Shown here: piece by piece, positions 59,698 to 64,000 of the stretch
Numbering within the stretch: position 1 is the first letter of the stretch
How the letters are laid out: each line of letters begins with the position of its first letter
DNA from: Scleroderma bovista
Lineage: Eukaryota > Basidiomycota > Agaricomycetes > Boletales > Sclerodermataceae
Direction of reading: 5' to 3'
NCBI GenBank assembly: GCA_037178675.1
Contig: JAYMGJ010000040.1
Span: 186,001-250,000, forward strand
Length of the DNA: 64,000 nt
Program-made: the position numbers and the translations under genes
The notes under the pieces: model-generated
What the model was told of the DNA's origin: nothing
The model's database searches: none
Seen by the model: only the letters and a program-made list of their open reading frames with translations

Positions 59698-61045
59698 TCA
59701 TCGCGCCGAGAGCGGGAGAGGGGATGCGAGCTGTACCTCGGACATGTTTTCCCTCGGACGGGATAGGGGGAGGCGACCATACAGATGTAGGTCTGCTTCT
59801 TCATCTACGGTAGATTCTGGAGCCAGGAAGGCGACTCGCTCCTCGGAGGTGCCGCCTGTTGCCTCTACCTCGTCGTCGAGCTCGTCGTCTACGGCTCGGC
59901 GTGCGACCCAGCTAAGGTAGACAAGGAGTACGACACAGAGCACGATGCCGCCTACCGTCCATACCTGGCTCCAGCCATCGTCCTCTGGTGCTGCTTGCTT
60001 CGCGCTGAATGAGCGGATTCCGGCACCGATACTGGTGTGTATGATGACCTTGAAGAGGGAAAGCGCGGTGCATATCACGTAAGTCTTCATTTCCAGCGTC
60101 GGAGTCGCCGCAAGAAGGGTATTTAGGACATTATAAGGATACGGGGCCAGTCGGACCAAGAAGAGAAGAGACGGTCTACGTTCGATGGCCCGGACAGCGC
60201 GAGAGAGACCACGTGTGGACTGCAGCCATCGCGCGATAGGTTCACGGAGGAATGTACGTGATAAGGAGAAGACGACGATAGCGCCTGATAAAGCTGCCGA
60301 GTATGAGATGAATGCACCAATCCACGGACCAAAGGTATATCCAGAGAGCGTGATCAGTGTGGAGTAGAGAGGGACGGGTGCTGGACCGGGTGAGATAATT
60401 TCCAGGCAAGTAAAAAGAAGAAAAAAAAGGCAAAGTGAATTTCCCGTAGAAGATCTCATCTGAGAGAGAGAGAAAAAAGACGTACGAAATGTGGTGATGA
60501 ATATAAGACAGAAGAGGGTGGCATATCCAAAGTATTCATCGTTCCGCAACCAATGTGAGAGCTGATCAAGGCCTGGAATGTCCGTTGGATGCGTATCATG
60601 AGAAGAGGGTAGCAAGTCAGTGTCCATATTAACGCCGGGTACGGTATGGACATGAAACGCGCAGCAAAATATTCTCGAGAGCAGTCTCACGAGGAGAGAG
60701 GGCTAATTTTGTAACCGATCGAGGGGGGGGGGACTTACCGTCAAAGACCTCCGTTTTCCAGAACGTGATGGCGAGGAGGAAACCGAGACTGGTTGCTCCA
60801 TACGCCAGGACAGGAGACCACTGCTTGAGTAAATTCCATATCCGCAGGCTACGTGGACGGACGTAGCGCGCAGAAAGAGACGGCCGATGTGAAGCGCCAG
60901 CGTTCAATCTAGGGGGACGAGATGGAATGAATATATGGGGCTGCGGGCGGGCGGAACGATCTGGGCGGGGACTGGGATCGCAGGACGAGCCGAGGGGGAT
61001 GCACTTCTCGTTGAAGACATGGGGGGGACCTGTTTCAGCGGTCAT
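59698..61045 (-). CDS. TVP38: TVP38/TMEM64 family Golgi membrane protein
   Basis: Membrane protein of the SNARE-associated (VTT/DedA) family found in Golgi vesicles; some members act as lipid scramblases. Exon 1 from 61045 has a polar head (TAETGPPHVFNEKCIPLGSS) and first helix SPVLAYGATSLGFLLAITFW. After an intron: LDQLSHWLRNDEYFGYATLF with CLIFITTFPP, then VPLYSTLITLSGYTFGPWIG (the VTT motif with P-G-x-x-F), SLSRTFLREPIARWLQ and RPSLLFLVRLAPYPYNVLNT (the conserved RLxPxPxxxxN). It ends with helix VGGIVLCVVLLVYLSWVARR and an acidic tail to SAR-stop. Both long introns restore frame. Confidence 0.9.
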
Positions 61046-61256
61046 CCTTTGGGACGTGTCCTGTCGGGCGGCGGGTATGTGTGGGGAGCGCAACACTTGG
61101 AAACCAGCACCGAGCGAGGCCCTGGGGGAAGAGGCAGAGCGAGCGACGACGAGCTGGGCTTTGCTGGCGATATAAAACAAAGTCCTCTGCGATCGTGGCC
61201 GGTTTCCGGTTATGGATGTTCCTCACGCCACCTCCCCTGGTTGACCCGCCACCACC

Positions 61257-61613
61257 ATGATGCTCATCCTGCGGCCATCGCACGTGCGCCGCGCCCCAGC
61301 AGCGGGGATGCGCTGCTACACAGACCAGCGAGCAAGGCATGCACAGTGGTACTCGTCCGTGCTGCCAGGCATGGTCCCAATCGCACTCCTCGGCTCCGCA
61401 GTGTACATGGTATCTTTCATCCTCTCCTATCCCGCCTCGGTCATTCAGCATCTTTGTTAGGCACTCCACCTCGCCCAAAGCAAACTGGCACACGAAAAAT
61501 TCATCGACGAAGCCAATGCACGCATCCGCGCGCTCGAAGAAGAAGTAGCCAGGCTACAAAAAGATTGCCATGCCGTGCCGCAATCTCGTAACTGGTGGTG
61601 GCGGTGGCCTTGA
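61257..61613 (+). CDS. Small single-pass coiled-coil protein
   Basis: Exons 61257-61409 and 61461-61613 give 101 residues. Basic start (MMLILRPSHVRRAPAAGMRC), helix SSVLPGMVPIALLGSAVYMA, then a coiled coil KFIDEANARIRALEEEVARL and a Trp-rich end (NWWWRWP). The Arg-rich leader and single helix suggest the mitochondrial inner membrane. The PGMVPIALLG-Y segment slightly recalls the MWFE-type accessory subunits of complex I, but I would not name it. Divergent to TVP38, 211 bp apart. Confidence 0.55.
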
Positions 61614-61728
61614 CGTTCACATCCATAAAGTAAATACGATATACATCAACATGATAACACATGGGGTCAGTAGTCGGCTTGGGTATATCCAGAGTCGATA
61701 ACAAGCCATGTACAGAAAGGCATCATCC

Positions 61729-63228
61729 TCAGATAGCGCTCGCCAGCGCCTTGGTAACAAGAGCAGACTTGTACTTGTCGTGCAGCTTGCAAGAGCTAGG
61801 TGCAGTAAATCAGCACCATCTACCCTCGAGCGTAATACACCTACCTGAGAATGGCAGCTGCCAATCCCACAAACGATTGTATAGTGTCCTTGCCGCGCCT
61901 GAGTCCAAACACATCGTACGCTGTGAACATATCCCATCAGTCGTGACAATAAGAATCAAAGGAGGCAATACGCACAGACAAAGATGAGGTCCATGGCGAG
62001 TTTTGTACGAGTGATACCCAACCAATAAGTTTTCCTCTGAAGTCTTGCGAGCTCCTTCCGATCCATTTTGGAAGCTCTCGGCTGAGACTTGGCCGTTGCA
62101 CCCGCCATGGATTCTTGGTATGCACGGTTCTCGACTATGAACACACGGTCAGCGTTTATGGTGGGGGGGGGGTCCAAGTCTCGTTACCTTGGCGCTGCTG
62201 TCCCTCCACGATGCTCAACTCGATCCCATTCTGGACGAGCCCCACGAGTGTTCCAAAGAACCAGCACCAGTCGGCGAAACGGGCAGCCCTGGCACCGGTC
62301 TTAGGGCCAATGAGGCCGAGTTTGGAGAGTGTGGATATGTCGTCCGACAGGCCGTTGACGAGATCCAGGAGGACGGGTGGAGGGGCTGCAAGAAGTGCCT
62401 GGAAGAATGGATGCGAAAGGAGCGAGCCGGTGAAGGATAGTGGTGCGGGTTTCTTGGGGGGTATGTCGGCAAGGAAGGACGAGTCGAGGGAGGCATATGG
62501 GACATGTTTTTGTGCAAGAATCATGCTCAAGGGTGTGAGCCAGTCGAACAGAAGGAGCATTTTTCTGTCAAGGTGATCAGTATGACATGCATGAGAGTCG
62601 TTGGACATACCTTGTGAATGAAAAGCCTGAGCGGGTAGACTCTAGCCGTCGCACGAGGGACCGCTGCCATGTAGATGTGCTGTTGCGGAACAGCAGGCTG
62701 GTATGAAAGAGGAGGTAGACTCGAATGGCATACTGCAGGACTTTCTGGAGGTGGAGTGGATGTAGGGACGGCGGTTAGGACAGAGCGGACACTCACAAAT
62801 GCCTTGTCGCGACCGTAGCTAGTGGCGACAATATCGCGCCAGACCTCATGGGCGGGGATCTTCTTTTCTGCGGCTCTCACGCGCTCGTCCTCTTCGTCCA
62901 GCCCCAATTCGTCGGCTTCCGGATCGTCGTCGTCGGGGTCTTCCTTGCCTGCACTGTGGCCATGGACGGTCTCTGTGTCGTCTGGCTTTTCGTCGTATAC
63001 ACTTATGCTGGCAAAGTGGGCCGAGTTTGGGCGGGAGTGGGACGAGGTGGCAGCGCTTGTGCTTGAGCGAGGGGTGCGGGGCGGGTGGGCGGAGAGCGGG
63101 TTCATCTGAAATGAGCCGTCGACATCGAAGGGCGGGGGGGCATAGAACTGAGAGTGTATTGAGTCACCCAGGGAGGCAGAGGACGAAGCAAGGTCGTCGT
63201 GTGCATGGGGGAATGTGATGGAGGACAT
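61729..63228 (-). CDS. PEX11: Peroxisomal membrane protein PEX11-type
   Basis: Protein that elongates and divides peroxisomes. From the ATG at 63228 an acidic disordered leader of about 130 residues (MSSITFPHAHDDLASSSASL, DDPEADELGLDEEDERVRAA) precedes the PEX11 part: IVATSYGRDKAF, KVLQYAIRVYLLFHTSLLFR, KMLLLFDWLTPLSMILAQK, LLDLVNGLSDDISTLSKLGL, RAARFADWCWFFGTLVGLVQ (the LADWCWFxxTLVGL helix), KMDRKELARLQRKTYWLGIT, TKLAMDLIFV and AYDVFGLRRGKDTIQSFVGL, ending SALVTKALASAI. Seven exons or so. The start is 75 bp from the divergent dynein light chain gene. Confidence 0.88.
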
Positions 63229-63303
63229 GGTGTAAGCCGAGTATGACTCTGAGTGGCGCTGCAGCTCTTCTTGCAACGGTGTACATACACACGCTATATT
63301 ACT

Positions 63304-63926
63304 ATGTCTACGTCGCTGGCATTCCGGTCTCCCATCTCTCGCTCGGAGGCAGCGTCGCCCACGCCGACTCGACCCGTGTTTGACACGGAGCTGCTCCGTG
63401 CATACATGAAGAAGCTGCTGCAGACGAGCCTGCAGCACGCGATATGGACGAACGATCGGGACCAGGTGAAGTCGTGGATGAAGGACATCAAAGAGCGCGT
63501 CAAGGACCGGATGGTGGAGATGCAGCCGAGTGGATTGTGAGTGTGTGCGTTCCCCCACTCGCGGCGACGAGCTTCATGCCCCCGTCTTCAGCAAGTACAT
63601 CGTGCTGGTGCAGATAAGCGAGAATCTGAATCAGGGTGGACGGTAAGTGTATCTCGACGTGGCCTGCGACGAGGCAGATGGATGTGGATTACAGGGCAGA
63701 CATGATATCGCACTGGGAGGACGGGGATGTCTGTGTGCACGAGCTGTTCTACAACGTCAGCCCGCCCTTGCTTGTGCGTCTCTGGACTGATGAGATCACG
63801 CAGGATTCGATCATCTGCACCTGCATTTCCCTGGCTGTGCGAAGCTCATCGTGACAATGTATCTCTAATAGCGTGTACGATGTGGTGATGGCGACGGGTG
63901 ACTCCGAATTTGAGATGCGTGAGTGA
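63304..63926 (+). CDS. Tctex-1 type dynein light chain
   Basis: Dynein accessory chain. Exon 1 (63304 to about 63537) gives FDTELLRAYMKKLLQTSLQH and DQVKSWMKDIKERVKDRMVE; later exons give FKYIVLVQISENLNQGGR, ADMISHWEDGDVCVHELFYN and DSIICTCISLAV. The final beta-strand (SIICTCISLAV) is the normal end of the Tctex-1 fold. I am unsure of the last junction: staying in frame gives a stop at 63852-63854 (VRSSS), while a splice to VYDVVMATGDSEFEMRE would extend the gene to 63926 but needs a non-standard donor. Confidence 0.75.
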
Positions 63927-64000
63927 CACGCGCCGGGAATCCCCTGCTCGGCGTCCCCGGGGTTCAAAGCGGCGCCACAAAGCCTCAGTAGATACGGGAG

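Overview
This window is eukaryotic, and the evidence points to a basidiomycete fungus, most likely an agaricomycete. Genes are short and closely packed. Most are broken by many 45-65 nt GT-AG introns. Several families present are typical of, or restricted to, that group: two DUF6593 proteins, a tyrosine-kinase-like kinase with a helical N-terminal domain and HGDIRG-type catalytic loops, a GH128 glucanase, and fused LeuCD isopropylmalate isomerase. I rebuilt about 38 genes by reading splice junctions by eye. Where a protein family is well known, exon joins are reliable to the base; elsewhere only the outer limits are given.

Layout. 1-8.6 kb: NIPA-type Mg transporter (3' end off the window, minus), SEC12, TAF9, ISU1, PRP31, a small unplaced minus coding segment, SmG. 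8.9-12.3 kb: an RGG-box disordered protein and MDM10 of the ERMES complex. 12.4-17.8 kb: helical-domain kinase, a possible RecA-fold protein, PKR1, GINS subunit PSF3, a small mitochondrial-like protein. 17.9-23.6 kb: TFIIIC tau95 subunit, ribosomal eL29, LEU1. 23.7-28.7 kb: a long disordered protein, a C2-domain Inn1/Fic1-like cytokinesis protein, a small HIG1-like protein. 28.9-34.0 kb: two head-to-head genes encoding diverged WD40 paralogues, both with a SUMO-interaction-like motif. 34-39 kb: an unresolved small gene, mitochondrial uL11m, DUF6593 protein, AhpD-like protein. 39.4-44.7 kb: GH128 glucanase, two-RRM protein, GPATCH11, a disordered protein. 45-50.7 kb: RPB12, second DUF6593 protein, a MITE-like insertion in intergenic DNA, bZIP factor, uS14m, a small membrane protein. 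51.8-64 kb: NRC-2/Fpk1 kinase, HSF-type factor, TVP38, a small coiled-coil membrane protein, PEX11, and a Tctex-1 dynein light chain near the right edge.

Most genes are unrelated housekeeping genes: transcription (TAF9, TFIIIC, RPB12), splicing (PRP31, SmG, GPATCH11), mitochondria (ISU1, MDM10, uL11m, uS14m), secretion (SEC12, TVP38), replication (PSF3) and leucine synthesis. There is no secondary-metabolite or defence cluster. Many neighbours are divergent with 75-330 bp shared promoters. The less ordinary items are the divergent WD40/SIM paralogue pair, the 97-bp MITE-like element with a 9-bp direct duplication, the helical-bundle kinase, and frame-switching tandem acceptors in the HSF-type gene. 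No tRNA, rRNA or CRISPR was seen.
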